NCBI GenBank assembly: GCA_016647705.1 | Contig: CM028335.1 | Location: forward strand, 14,901,905 to 14,965,904 | Source of the DNA: Eucommia ulmoides | Lineage: Eukaryota; Streptophyta; Magnoliopsida; Garryales; Eucommiaceae | Direction: 5' to 3' | Length of the DNA stretch: 64,000 nt | Notes under the pieces: model-generated | Told to the model about the DNA's origin: nothing | The model's database searches: none | Seen by the model: only the letters and a program-made list of their open reading frames with translations | Program-made: the position numbers and the translations under genes | In this document: positions 45,204 to 58,404 of the stretch, one piece after another | How positions within the stretch are numbered: position 1 is the first letter of the stretch | Layout: every line of letters begins with the position of its first letter

Positions 45204-46150
45204 TGTATTCTTATAGTTAAGGAGGCCCAAATTCAAAAAACTGTACTGATATTACTAGGAGAGGTAATAAAACAAACAAAGCCCCAAGAGCAATACACAA
45301 AGTTGTGTAATTAAAAACTAGCACCAACATGTTTCATACACAAAACATTTAAAAACAAAACTACTAATAGGCCATAAGGAGCTGACACTAATCAACAATG
45401 ACAAAAAAAAAAATTCATCTCCATTTGGAGATGCTTTTACAACATATATCCCATCAAGATGAAACTTTATTTACAACTCTTTTATCAATCTAACAACAAC
45501 ACTGAAAACAAATAATGTAAAATAATTGCAAAATGAACAGAAAATTAAGCAATGGAAGCAGATACAAAATTGCATTACCAAGGGAGTCAAATGCACATAA
45601 ATCGCCACTTCTTGTAATAAAAAAAAAAAAATACAAATTCCTCGTCTTAATACTTTTTTTTTCATGAAATATTCGAGCTCTGTTTGGTTTTCAATATGAA
45701 CACAACAATTTCATCTCAATTTCAATCCAAAAGGCCAATAAAGATAAGTTTTTGAACTTTTTTTACAAATGCCCAAAATGTTGGCCAACTAATTTCTCAA
45801 AACTGGTAGTTCTTCCAAGGGCTGGTGCTTTCCAAAATGCTGGCCAACCAAAGACATCCTACTAAAAACACACACAATTCAAATATATAAAATATAAAAT
45901 GGTGATTAAATATCGTTACTTCGAATACTACCCAACATATTTGAAAAAAAATCAAACACTAAGAAATATTGAATATTACCCTTGTTTAGTGGATTTAGGT
46001 TAGAACAGAGCAATCTATTAAGACATGATTGTCTTTCATGAATTAGTTAATTGTTCTAAAATAGGGTGTGTATGTTTGACTTCGAAATAGTGACATGTTG
46101 AATACAATTCATTTTAATATAGTGAATGTTCACTATCACTTCTGCTTAGT
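45204..46150. other. Unassigned AT-rich host sequence
   Basis: No gene is visible. Near 46105-46145 the sequence contains TAGTGAATGTTCACTATCAC, the same motif that recurs at 53150-53970. This supports the view that both flanks were one region before the LTR element inserted. Confidence 0.4.
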
Positions 46151-46155
46151 AAATG

Positions 46156-46947
46156 TGTTAGAAAAATAATTTAAAATTAAATATTTTACTATATATAAAT
46201 TATATTATTTTATTTAATAAAATTATTATTAATAATATCCTTAAAAGGTTATAATATGTGTTCTGATTATATGTTTATTATTGTGATTAAATTATAAAAA
46301 ATTATTAAAATGACTTTATGAATTCCATTATAAATATATATGTTACAATAATATTTATGTGTATAATTAGTGATTTTATTAATTATAATATTATGAGTAT
46401 TTAATATTATAATAAGAGTTACATAATTTATACACTATATATATATGTGTGTGTGTGTGTAAGAATGAAAGTAAATATAGAAGAGAATAAAAAAATAAAT
46501 AAAGTGTTGTAGAGAAATTTGGAGAAAATAGTGTAATACTAGATGATGATGATAGTATATAAAATAATATGTTTCTATTGAGACATAAAAATAGAGAGAA
46601 ATTATATTTTGTGACATTTCAATAATATTATATACTTGATGATTTACGGGCAATAGGGTTCGCAATCGGTTCAATATAGGGATGTTCTGCTAGCACCTTG
46701 ACTTCCTAGATCGTTGTGTCTTGGGAAGAGTCCGCCATTCAACCTTGTGCATAGAAGGAGCGTGTCTCTTCTTAAGACAATGTTTATATGCTTCGATCCA
46801 CCAGATATGTATTTTCTCTATATTTTATTCTTTATTTTATTTATTTAAATTTTTATGTTATTTGTTATTTAAAAGATTGAAATTACATGTGATATGTATT
46901 TATTCATTTAATTTAAATTTATATAATTATGGAAAATTTATGTAACA
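46156..46947 (+). repeat. Left LTR of the LARD-like element
   Basis: It shares with 52419-53142 the blocks TTTAAAATTAAATATTTTA, AATATATATGTTA, GTGTGTGTGT followed by AAGAATGAAAGTA, ATTGAGACATAAAAATAGA, CTTGACTTCCT and CCACCAGATATGTATTTTCT. A GT microsatellite lies at about 46446-46460. Confidence 0.8.
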
Positions 46948-47243
46948 ATCTAAGAAGAGATATAATTTTTTGAAAGTTCAATATTGGTGTAATTTGTTTC
47001 TAATATAATTTTAATGTATTTGATCATCGATATATTTTTGTTTTAATCTTCAATTTATGAAAGTCACAAGAGAAATGAAAATTGTGTTTTGTTATGATAA
47101 TATTCTATCTTAGATTTTGCATTTCATCTTATTTTATTTTTTCTATTGAAATGATCTTAGAAAATATTATTTTTTGAGAATTTGTTTGTTATATGAATTT
47201 GCATACTTTGATCTATATTTTATTGTGATATTTTATATGTAAA

Positions 47244-50148
47244 CTAGCGTATAACCCGTGTCTGAAAGCACGAGTATAAATAAAAAATTGAACCTAAAAA
47301 GTTTTTTTTTCTTGACATAATCACATATGTTTATAGGACAATCTTCAATATTCAAAAAAAAAATTCAAATGAACACAACCAACAGTTATAGTCCAAAAAC
47401 ATTGGACATAACCCCTTTATTTATGACATTCCAAAATCACACTCCAATTTTAAAACAACACAACATTAACAAACACGATTCAGTGGCATTCCCAGATCAA
47501 ATACAGTACAATCGTATTATCAGCTAATAAAATAATACTATACTAAAAATGAGTTAAATCGAAATAAAATAAACAAATAGGGAAAAAAATAACATGAATC
47601 TGATTGGAGAGAAATGGGATGCTCAATTTAGTTGACATCTTGCAGCTTTGATTCCATTGTATCTAACGTGACCAGGATGGGAAAGGCATGAGATCATAAA
47701 TCCTAAGCTCACCGTGTAAAGATAACCAAGAACATATAATATTTCAACTTCAAAACAAACACACACAAAAAACTTAAGATGCAGTGGGTAATGCTTGAAC
47801 CAATAACAAAAACTTACCACATAGCTTCTTTGTACTCTTTATGGCCAACTTTAAATTTTTCAAAGTCTCTTGGTGAAATTTAGTATCATCCCATAACAAA
47901 TTTTCTGATCTGATTGCAGGTTGTTTGAACAAATATCAAAGAATGAAACAAAATTAGAAATATACAATTAATGAAGAGATATATGCATTCCTCAGAAATT
48001 GAAATGAAAAAACAAAAAAGAAAGACGTTCACATAACAATGATCGAAAACAAATAACAAACCCCTATGTGCAAAGGTAGTGCTTGCAGAGAAAAAGAGAA
48101 AAGTTACCTATATATTAGGAATGGAGATGGAGACTGTTGAAGGGTGATTGTCCAACCTGATTATCAAAGCTCTGAATGTTTTCTTCATCATGTATAACCA
48201 ATTACAATATGAAATATATAGAATACACAAAGACCGCTATCAAGAAGAGATAAAAAAGAGAAGAGTTCTACCTGTTATATTAAGAGACAATTATCTCCCA
48301 GTTGTTAAGGTAGTACTTATTTTATTTTTCAAACACAAATATCAAAATCCAAAATCAACCAATTAAGCATATCAAATAAAGGTGCAAAATCAACCTATTA
48401 ACCAGATCAAATTAGGGTGGGATGGCAACGATGTAGAGAAAGAGACAAAACTGTTCAGGATGTATGATGTCAGTGTCGAGTGGGGTGGATCTATGATAGC
48501 TGTGACAGTGGCGATAGGTAGGGATCTGCGATGATGGTGACGGTGGGCGAAAACATTGAGAGCTTTGGCTCCGAGCAAAATTGCTTCTCTCATTTCAACA
48601 GTGAATCACCACCATAAAATCAAGGGGAAAGAAATCAAATTCGATAGAAATGAACACATGTAAAATTCTACATTTTTGTTGGAACACATTTATGATGCAA
48701 ATTCAAGGGTGCCGATTCCAAGTTTCTAAACGCAACCTACTTTTAAATTACTTTTAGATATTGCTTGGTTGACAAAAAAACAAAAGCAGATGAAATAATG
48801 TAATTAGAAAATTAGGATTTCAGTTAAACAATCAATGTAATGAACTAAAAATGAAATTGAATGATGAAGTTCAACATACCAGGATTCAGATAAGCAGAGC
48901 TTCAAAAAGTTAAAATTAAAGAATGAAAAATTTAATCTGAAATTAAAAATACAAATGAAAACTATTGAAAATATCAAAGGTCAATACATGTTTCGGGTGG
49001 ATTTGAGAAGTTTTTCTGCAAAAATAAAATAAAAATAAAAATAAAAATCAGATTAAGCTAATATCACACCCCCAAGAAATTTTGTATTAATTTCAACCAG
49101 ATATGGTCAATTAGGACCAAATTAAGAACATAAATAAATAAAACATATTTTTTTGGTTCGGAAATACCTGGGAACAAAAACATATTTCAATTCAATAACT
49201 TTGTTTCAATTTGTTTATCATCAACAAATACATTAAAAAATAGAGCAAGCTTAAAAATGGACCTGAAATTAGGGTTGAGGTTTAAGGGACTTGAAATTTC
49301 AGAGAAATAGAGAGAGAAATTATGGTTGAGGTCCAACATATTGAAGCAGAGTATATACCCTCATGTAAAAACCTAATGAATCAATTATCAGAATACACCG
49401 ATAATTTTTCAAGGTTTGCATGTATAGGACACTTTAATTCACAAATAGATACCCACAAATTCTAAAACCTAGATACTGAATACTAGTACCAAATACTTAT
49501 AGAGACTTGACTGAACAGCAAACAAATTTTTGAAACTGAAAAACTCGATTTCCATTGTCACATAAGGGGCATACCTAGTGGTGGGCAATAGTGACGACTT
49601 TTGGTGGTGGACAGTGATTAATAGAGATAATGGGTGTCAATGGCAATGGTGATGGCACGACATTGGTGGCGGTGAGGCACAACAATGTGTTGCGTGATGA
49701 AGATATAGGGAGAGGGAGGGACTTGTCATTGTTGTTGCGAGAGAGATAGATTTTATATAAATAATGGATGGTGAAATAAAGGTTGAGCAATTTTGCCCTA
49801 GGTCGGCCGTTTAATGTGAATGGTGGTGGTTTATGGAGAGAGCTTGAAAGAAAGAGAGGAGAAAGGCATAAATTAGGTTATGGACTATGTAGAGAGCTTG
49901 CAGGCAAAGTGTTTGGATGAGAAGAAAGAGCGAGAGAGAAAATAAGGAGGAAAAAAACAAATTAAGGAAAGAAAAAAAAATAGGAAAGAAATTATTAAAA
50001 ATGTATATTCTTAAAAATAGGAAAAAAAAAATATATATTTTATATTTATATTATATTTTAGATCAATCTAGACCGTTCTTTATGGGGGTATAAAGAATGG
50101 TTGAGATTTGCCTAGAAGCCTTATGTACGTCATGTTTTATTATATAGA
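47244..50148 (-). mobile_element. Non-autonomous Helitron, 2.9 kb
   Basis: Read on the minus strand, it starts TCTATATAATAAAACATGAC at 50148, after a host A. It ends with a hairpin (CTCGTGCTTTCAGACACGGG at about 47273-47254), TTATACG, then CTAG at 47247-47244 before a host T. These are the hallmarks of Helitrons, rolling-circle DNA transposons that insert between A and T without duplication. The interior is AT-rich with GC-richer segments at about 48390-48600 and 49560-49790 but no Rep/helicase frame, so it is non-autonomous. None of the short frames inside resembles a known protein. Confidence 0.65.
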
Positions 50149-52418
50149 TTTATTTTAAGATTTGCATTCTAAGGGTATTTGTTGATATTGGCATTAATAT
50201 TATTATTTTTTCCTTGGAATTGAGATATTTTGAAAATATGGGTGTTATATATGTATGCATATTTAAAGAAAAAATAATTTATTTTCATTTTCATCTCACA
50301 AATAAATTTATTATTATAGTTTATTTATATGATGAAAATCAAATGTTTCTATTTTTGAAATGTGGTATCATTTGTTATATAAAAAATGAGATTCTTCAAT
50401 ATTATTTTAGTATTTTACAATCATCAAACTAAAATAAATTTCAAGAATTAGTAAGATTTATAAATCAAGGGTGGTTATATATATTGAATTACGAGAATTA
50501 AATTTTTTGAAAATAAAATATCTTAACCCTTTTAATACAATTTATAAAATATAGTTTTTCAATATATAGTTTTGAAAAACTAAATATTTTTATTTTATGA
50601 AGACATACAAAATTATTTATTTTAGAGTTGAAAAAAAAAAATATGTGTCCTTGATTTAAAAAAAAAAAAAAAGTTTTTATTGTTTGTGAAAAGGAAAAAA
50701 AACATGAAAGGTTTATTATTTGTAAAAAAAAAATAAAAAAATATCATTATATCTTATTAATAGTGATAAGTTTCTCGCATGAAAATTGGTTTCTAGTAGG
50801 TAATAGACTATTTTCCAATTTTTCATTTTAAATGGTTCCTTGTATGTAATAAGACAACTGCCCATTACGATTAAGTAGTTCCTAGTAGTACGCTACTGGT
50901 CACAAAATTTGTGATTTCTGATAGTAAGACTATTGACTAGTAATATAGTAATTTTAAGTGAGATTTTTAATGTTGTGATTAAATTTTAATTACATGATAA
51001 CATATTGATAATTTGATTATTATCGTATAAAATTATTAAATTATTTTGAAGGGAAAAATTGAATTAGTAAAAATTAAATTTTAATTATTGGAATTATCAT
51101 GTGGTTTCAAGAAAGATAGAAAATTCTCCAAATAAAATAACATTCATAAATTGGAATTCCTATTGTATTTAAGACATAATATTGCCTAGAGAATTTTTAT
51201 TATTTGATTGTTTCGAAATATTGATGCCCAAATATTCTCAAATATAGATGTTTTTGAAAATTGACCGGAAAATGATGCGAAATTAAATTCCATTTTCATG
51301 GAATCATTTTTATAGTTGCCTATTATGTTGGAAGAAAATATTTGTTGTTTTGACTTATATTCCTAGAAGGTTTATATGATGGTAAATTAGAAAGTATGAT
51401 GTATTGATAAATATGTTGTCTCGATATAAAGTGTCTAATTGATTGTTTTGTGAATTTCTAAATTATTTATATAATTTTGAAATTGGGCATATAAACATTG
51501 TTTCGGAAATTGTTGCTTTGGTGCATGTCTCATATCAGTTTACATGATGAAATACGAGCCTGTATAGTATCTTGGTTCAGTATAAATTGGTGTTTGATAT
51601 GTTCTGAATATATTTATTTGATAGTATTACTGGAACTGCAAAATTCCAAGCGTTGCTAAAAAAGAAAGATGTTTTAAGTGCCAAAATATTTATTGATACC
51701 AAAATGAGAATTAATGGAAGGGATAATTTAAAAAAAAAAAAAAAGAGACTTAATATTCATACGTTATATTTCCACGAGGTGTGATAATTTTCCTCAAAGA
51801 CTAGTAGAGGCTAAGTCTTAAAATTGTTAAGGGGATGAGTACTAGCCTATAAAGATGTCATCTAGAGAAGTAACCCAACTTCTATGATTGGGAACCTCAT
51901 GAACGAGGTTCATTGGGTAGTAACAATCCATACTACATGACTTATAAAATAACACTATATAATTTAGAAAAATCATTTAAAAGATTCTCTTGCTCATCCT
52001 TAAGGCACTGGTGTTATATAATGTGATGTTAATGATGGATTTAACCTTTAATCAGACCAAAGCAAGAAAACTCTTGTAGGGTATAGGTCACATATACCCT
52101 TGGAAGACTTACCTAAGTGAAAATTGTCGTGAGGCCACGACTATGGGATTAGGATTTTCCTAATCACTCTCATGAGAATCAAGATACATGCGCATAGCCA
52201 TAAAAGAGCAAAACCGCGAACACGATCTAATACCCATTCTATGTGTGTGCTTACTGAAGTTCGGCTAAAAGGACCTAGTTCAAAACATTGTTCACTATGG
52301 TTCATTCGGATGAATGTTTGTTACATTAAGTGAGATTCAAGTATTGAAGACACCTACACCTATTACACAGTATTATATTGCCCATTATTTTTATTTTATT
52401 TTAAATTATGTGAGGAAT
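50149..52418 (+). other. Internal noncoding region of the LARD-like element
   Basis: This is about 2.3 kb without recognisable coding sequence. The part at 51780-52380 is less AT-rich and contains distinct words (GGGTATAGGTCACATATACC, GTGAGGCCACGACTATGGGA, TTCACTATGGTTCATTCGGA). These look like a conserved noncoding block rather than a degraded gene. A segment at 50760-50950 contains several TAGT/ACTA-rich short repeats. Confidence 0.5.
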
Positions 52419-53142
52419 TGCTAAGAAAATAATTTAAAATTAAATATTTTATTATATATAAATTATATTATTTTATTTAATAAAATTATTAATAATAATA
52501 TACTTATAGTGATTATAATTTTGTGTTCTAATTACATGTTTATTATATATTATTATTGTGATTAAATTACAAAATTTATGAAAATGACTTTATGAATTCC
52601 AATATAAATATATATGTTATAATAATATTATTTGTATAATTAGTGATTTTATTAATTATAATATTATGAGTATTTAATATTATAATAAGAGTTATATGTG
52701 TGTGTGTGTGTGTGTAAGAATGAAAGTAGATATAGAAGAGAATAAAAAAAAATACTAGATGATGATAGTATATGAAATAATATGTTCTTATTGAGACATA
52801 AAAATAGAAAGAAATTATATTTTGTGATATTTCACATATATTATATATTTGATGATTTACGAGTAATAGAATTCGCGATTGATTCAATATAGGGATGTCC
52901 TGCTTGCATCTTGACTTCCTGGATCATTATATCTTGGGAAGAGTTCAACATTCAACCCTATGCATAGAAGGGGATATATCTTCTTAGGATAATATTTACA
53001 CGTTTCGATCCACCAGATATGTATTTTCTCTATATTCTATTCTTTATTTTTTTTATTTTTTTGTTATTTAAAAGATTGAAATTACATGTGATATTTATTT
53101 ATTTATTTTAAGTTTATATAATTATATGAAATTTTTCCAACA
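52419..53142 (+). repeat. Right LTR of the LARD-like element
   Basis: The LTR ends TTTTTCCAACA before the target duplication. It is shorter than the left LTR through several length differences. A GT microsatellite lies at about 52697-52714. Confidence 0.8.
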
Positions 53143-53147
53143 AAATG

Positions 53148-54240
53148 TTCATGACTGCAGGTTTAATAGTAACATGAGATTGTGTAATGTTTCATTCATG
53201 AATGTTACCTATTGGTTAAACAGTAACATGAGATCATATATGTTTCATCAATAAATATTCATTTATAATTAGAATGCATATGACTTTAAGTGAATGTTTG
53301 ACTAATCGTACAATTTATAATTAGTGAATGTTCATGTTATATACAATAAATACAATAAACCCTAAATAGAGATACAATATTAGTGAGCATTCACTAATTT
53401 TGAGTAAATGTTATGGGAAATAGTAATATATTTAGTCTTATTGCATGGTAAAACTCAGTGAATGTTCATTGCTATGAAAAATCACCATCTCAACACATTA
53501 GTGAATGTTTAGTATGAACGGAATATATTCGACTTCGAATCTAGTGAACATTTATTAAATCCGAATCACTCGAGTTGGTATTTTCAGAATGATAATGTGT
53601 TTTTAGTCTTAATGCATGTTCAATTAAAGTGAATATTCAGTGATGGTAAAAACCATTGTATCAACGTCACTACGAAATACAATATTAACCCAATGTTTAG
53701 TGAACGTTCAACTTTGACGTTTTTCACTAAAAAATAGTCAATATGGATATCAAAATGAAAATGGTAAAATGCATATTAAAATGGTTAATTTTTATGAATT
53801 TAATCAACTGTGAATATTCACAAAATACATTTTTTTGTTGGTGTTAATTTCGATAAATATTGTGTGATAAAGTAAGTGACATTGATCATTTTTTACAGAG
53901 TGTCATCAGTTGTAAATTAGATGACATATATGGGCAACGATTTAAGAAAAGTTGAGGACTATTTGGTGAACATTCGACTAAAAACTAATATTTACTAATT
54001 GTTAATTATTTATTTATTTATTTATAAAACCTATTTCTTTTGAGGACGTTCCATTAATTTTAGAGATAGTTGGTGGGAGGTCCTAATAACGATATTAAAT
54101 TAATAAAAAAATTCAAACAAAATAAGTACTTTAGTTTTAATCTCACCTATTAGAGTTCATGAAAATACTAAGTTCCAATTAGGGTTGCGTCGCCACTCCC
54201 GCCCATCAGACTCCGCCTACTTGTTTTCGGCCATTGCCAT
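53148..54240. repeat. Dispersed GTGAATGTTCAC motif cluster
   Basis: From 53148 to about 53970 the near-palindromic word AGTGAATGTTCACT and close variants (GTGAACATTC, GTGAATATTCA, GAGCATTCAC) recur about a dozen times at irregular spacing. There is no open frame of note. The last 250 bp are ordinary AT-rich sequence plus GTTGCGTCGCCACTCCCGCC before the next LTR. Confidence 0.55.
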
Positions 54241-54262
54241 CCGCAAGTCACCAAAACTCCGG

Positions 54263-54674
54263 TGTAGACACCACATTTTGACCATCTCACAAAAAATTTA
54301 TGTTTTATTTTTATAGTTTAGTTTATCTTTTATTTTATTTTCCACAGATACCGAAAAAAAAGAAAAAAAAAAAAAAAGAAAAATCGAAATAAAAGAAATA
54401 GGATGAAATTGAAAGAAAGAAAAAATTAGGGGAGTAAAATGAAAGAAACAGGAATGAAGGAGAGAGAGAGAAAACCGTGAGATAAAGAAAAAGAAAGAGA
54501 AGAGAGTGTGAGAGAATGAGAAAGAGCGATGGAGCTTTTTTTTTTATTTCAGCTGATATAGAGAGAGAGGAGAGAGAGAGAAAGAGAATAGAGAAACAGA
54601 AAGAAAGATAAGAAGAGAAGAGAAGAGAAGAGAAGGTGGTGGTAGGGCCCCTGCCACGTCATCCAAAAAGAGAG

Positions 54675-54711
<37 letters not shown>

Positions 54712-57583
54712 AAGAGAGAAATGAGACAAGAGGGAGGCGGGACCCACCGCCATGTCAACTGAGAAAAGTCAAAATACCTTTCTCCTTTCCATGCTTGGTG
54801 AGCCACCCAAAGTACAAAGAAATTACAAGAGAGAAGTGCCCTTGCCACCTGACAAAACGAGAGTGGAGGCAGTGATTTGGCGTATGATTTTACGCGCCCG
54901 CAACCCTAGAACCCTATTTTTGCCTCTTTTTTTTTCTTTTTTTTTTTTTCTAATTTTACCCTCTCCTAGTCCACTTGGACTAGGTTTAGGCTATCAGACC
55001 TAATTTTTAAGGTTTCCTAAGTAATTTTCATGCCCCATCTTTCCCTATAAATAGAACCTTCATCCTTCTAGTTGATTCATTCAAAAATTAAGATGAGTAA
55101 TCCCTAGAAGAGAGATTCTCATCAAAAGCCCTTTCCGGAAGCTATCTGCGAGAAAGGAAAAACCCGAGTATCGGGATTTTTGGCATAGAACAGTTATGTT
55201 TTTCTTTTATTTTTAATTTTTCAACTTATTTTATTTTTTTCGCACTTTAAATTCCTGCAAATTTTATTTCTTTTAATTGTTCGATGACTTGATGAAAACA
55301 TTGGGATGTGATTTCTCATTCTCAATCTGAACCTTTAAGCGTTTAGACAAGGATATTCATATCTCGCTGTATTTTTTTATTTTTATTTTTTACTTTTGAA
55401 TTCATTTTTTATTTGTTTGCAATTCATAAATAAAATAAAATAAAATAAATAAATAATAAGTCGTCCGATGATCTGATGAAAAATTCGGGGTAGGTTTCTT
55501 GTACTTAAACTTAATCCCCAAGTTTCTAGCCGAGCCAATAGGATGAACCAAACGAGTTCTACATCACGAACTTTGTACTGCGCACATTACTTAGATGGGT
55601 TCCAGTTAGGTGGTTTATATTTTATATTTTTATATAAAATATAAAGTCATGTAGGGGGAATCAAGAGATCCAATTTGGAAACAAAATAACAAGAAAAGAA
55701 ATGAAAAGATATCTGATGCTATTTATTTGTATTGTATTTGGGCAGAATCTTGTATATTCCCATTCTTCAATTCCCCTAGACTTAACCTTTTTCGTTTTTC
55801 AACCAATTAATTGAACCGTCCAAAAGCAATATATGTGTATGAAAGATTAACATTCTGAAGGACGAAGAAATAGAAATAGAATCTAATTCTTTTAGATACT
55901 ATTTGTATTTATATTTATATAAATACTATATTATAAATATTTATAGAAATATTTTATTATTTAGAAACTCTTGACCCATCTAGAAAATGGATGGGGTCTC
56001 TCTCGAATGAATAAAAGTATGTATTATTATCTAGATTAGGTGAAAGATGTTTTTCATTATCTTTTTTTTTTTTTTTTTGTATCTTCCTTATTTTATTTTT
56101 ATTCTCGTTATAAAAGAAGCCCTAAATAAATAAAAAATATAAAAATCCAAAAAAATAAAAATAAAATCTTAGTTTGTGGGAATTAATCCTTATGAATCTT
56201 AAGATGAATCCGACGATTCGATAAATCATGGGAGAGTTTTTCATGACCCCGTTTCAATTCCGCAAGTAGAGTGGAATTTAGAAACGTTCGGTTTTAAGAA
56301 ATCTCTTCTCTCCGTAAACCATTTCGTGGGATTCTGCTTAAGTTTCAGAAAGATCAATTTTGACAAATTTTGTTTCCGTGATCTTCCATTGATTCTCATC
56401 TCCATAGAATTTGAGAGGATTTTTCAAATTGGAATTTTTTCGAATTAATTGGGTAAACTTAAAATGGACATCATTTGCATTATTTAGACGACATGTTTAT
56501 GACACTTTCACCACTTACACCTTTTTTACATTTCATTACATATAGGTCCTTTTAGATTTTATAATCCATATTTATTTCTTGAATTATTTAGACAACATGT
56601 TTAGGACACTTTCATCACTTACACTTTTTTTATATTTCATTCTAGACATCATAATCTATATTTATTTCTTATATCATTTAGATGACATGTTTACGACATT
56701 TTTACCACTTATACCTTTTATACTTCACACGTATAGATTTTTCAGAATTCATAATCCATGTCACTTCTTCTCATTTAGTCATGACACGTATACTACTTGC
56801 ACTTTTTCATATTTATTAAATAATTAAATCATTGTCATGCATAATCACGTTAATTCATGTAGTATTCCTTGATTAATTCCCATATTCATATCATTTTGTA
56901 TTTGCATGTTTAACTTAAAACCCTTCTTGCATAAAAATCACATAAGTAGTTTTTTTAGGTCATTTTTGCATAAATAAAATAGAATTCATATCATGTTAGT
57001 TTTTACATTAATATTTTCATATTTGTTCACTTATTTTAGTTTGCCCATTTAAATTAAAGAAAATACTCTGAATCATATATAAAACCATCATCCGAGGACC
57101 ATCCTTATCAAATTCTTAATATTCGATGAGAGATCATATCAGGGAAACATTCCAAAAAATACAACAAACTTGTCCCATTTTATTCTAAAAAAAATCAAAA
57201 ATATCTTATAAGACGGAAAGGATTTCAAAATAAAATAAAATGTTCGGACTAAACCACTTGGACTTAATTGGACACAAGGTATCATTTTCGAACGAGTGTC
57301 TTGGGGTGCCTAACACCTTCCCCGAGTGTAACCGACCCCCAAACTCTTAAATGAATTTTTTGTTTGGCCGTGTTTTTTGGAGTTAATTTTTACTTAGGCC
57401 TTTTAAATTATTTTTTAAAACATTTGGTGATCTAGCCCACCATTTAAATCTAATGCTAAGCAGTGACTCTTTGTTTTAAAATGGCCTAAGTATTTTTTGA
57501 GAAAACTAGCACTTTTAAAACTCATCTTTTAAGCTTTCTCATTATTTCATATCATTTTCCTTACGGAAAATCGGGCCACGTCA
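54263..57583 (+). mobile_element. Ogre/TAT-type Ty3 5' LTR (3.3 kb)
   Basis: The LTR starts TGTAGACACCACATTTTGAC and ends GGGCCACGTCA two bases before a primer-binding site. Near the end it contains GGGGTGCCTAACACCTTCCC, a wording I associate with Ogre-type LTRs. A TATA box TATAAATAG lies at about 55045, so transcription probably starts near 55075. GA-rich simple sequence occupies 54460-54720. Only one LTR of this element is in the window, so the boundaries rest on the TG..CA rule and the primer site. Confidence 0.65.
54460..54725 (+). repeat. GA-rich simple sequence in the Ogre LTR
   Basis: Imperfect GA and GAAGA repeats include an uninterrupted GA run at about 54679-54708 and AAGAGAAGAGAAGAGAAG near 54612-54632. 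Open frames here (54544-54875) encode Ser/Leu or Arg/Glu low-complexity strings and are artefacts. Confidence 0.7.
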
Positions 57584-57585
57584 GC

Positions 57586-57601
57586 TGGTGACTCCACTAG
57601 G
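57586..57601 (+). other. Ogre-type primer-binding site
   Basis: TGGTGACTCCACTAGG resembles the TGGCGACTCTGCTGGGG site of Ogre elements, assigned to tRNA-Arg. It lies just after the LTR end. Confidence 0.6.
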
Positions 57602-58404
57602 AAAAATTAGAAGGTCGATCCTCATATGTCCAAATAAGTCCAACTACTCCATATCCAAATGTTATATTTTATTTTGTTATATTTTCCTTCCATTTTGTAA
57701 ATAAGTTGTGATGTTTTTTTTTTAATTTTCTTTCTTTTCTCTCGGGCTCTTATATTGTTGTAAACCCTCCGACACAAGTACGGTCTTCTTGTATCCATAT
57801 TGTCCCCTTGGGATTCTATGATACAAAACATGGAAGGGGGGCTTTATACTTGATGAATTGATGATGTCTTAGAAAATCTCAAAAACCAAACGAGTTCAAA
57901 GTTTTCAATACCGATTAAGTAACCAAAGGATTTTTCAGAAATCATTATCTATTTTGATTGGTCATTATTGAAATTGAGAACTTCGAACTCGAATGGATTT
58001 TAAAACTACCTAAGACCCACGTGGACTAATAAATGGGCTTCTTGCAAGAACATGATAATAAAAGGAAAAATTGGTCCCTGAAAAGAAACTTCGATTCCCC
58101 CTATCTGAAGTCCAGTCTTTACTCACTGTCGAGCCCAGAATCATTCTAGGATGACATTCGAAGGCAATCTCGAATCTCCCCGCACGACCCAAATAGCTCA
58201 GATACAGGAGACCATCAGCATAATGACGAAAAATATCAAAGAACTAAGCCAATGACCTCAGGGGGTGCCTGTTTCATCTTCCAGTAAAACTCTTGTGACT
58301 GAATGCCGAATGGAAACCCTCCAAGTTCTTGGATGGAAAACTCAGTGCCGAATTCGAACTATGTCAGTCCGAACTTCATAATACCAGTCTACTAAAGACC
58401 TTAG
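57602..58404 (+). other. Ogre leader before gag
   Basis: This stretch lies between the primer-binding site and gag-like sequence. No separate gene is visible. Some Ogre elements carry an extra open frame upstream of gag, but nothing here resembles one. Confidence 0.4.

Larger units (their letters stand above)
46151..53147 (+). mobile_element. Noncoding LTR retrotransposon (LARD-like) with target duplication AAATG
   Basis: The element is 46156-53142, with AAATG at 46151-46155 and 53143-53147. LTRs are 46156-46947 (TGTTAG...TAACA, 792 bp) and 52419-53142 (TGCTAAG...CCAACA, 724 bp). They match along their length with many differences and several length changes, indicating an old insertion. Excluding the Helitron at 47244-50148 the element is about 4.1 kb. 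No gag or pol is recognisable, so it would have moved with enzymes supplied by another element. Orientation is tentative: GTGAGGAAT before 52419 could be a polypurine tract. Confidence 0.75.

Noticed and set aside
48390-49790. Open frames inside the Helitron that might be captured genes
   Set aside because: Short, His/Pro/Ser low-complexity products without known motifs; capture cannot be shown without a host match.
54544-54875. Ser/Leu-rich and Arg/Glu-rich open frames
   Set aside because: Translations of GA/CT simple sequence within an LTR.
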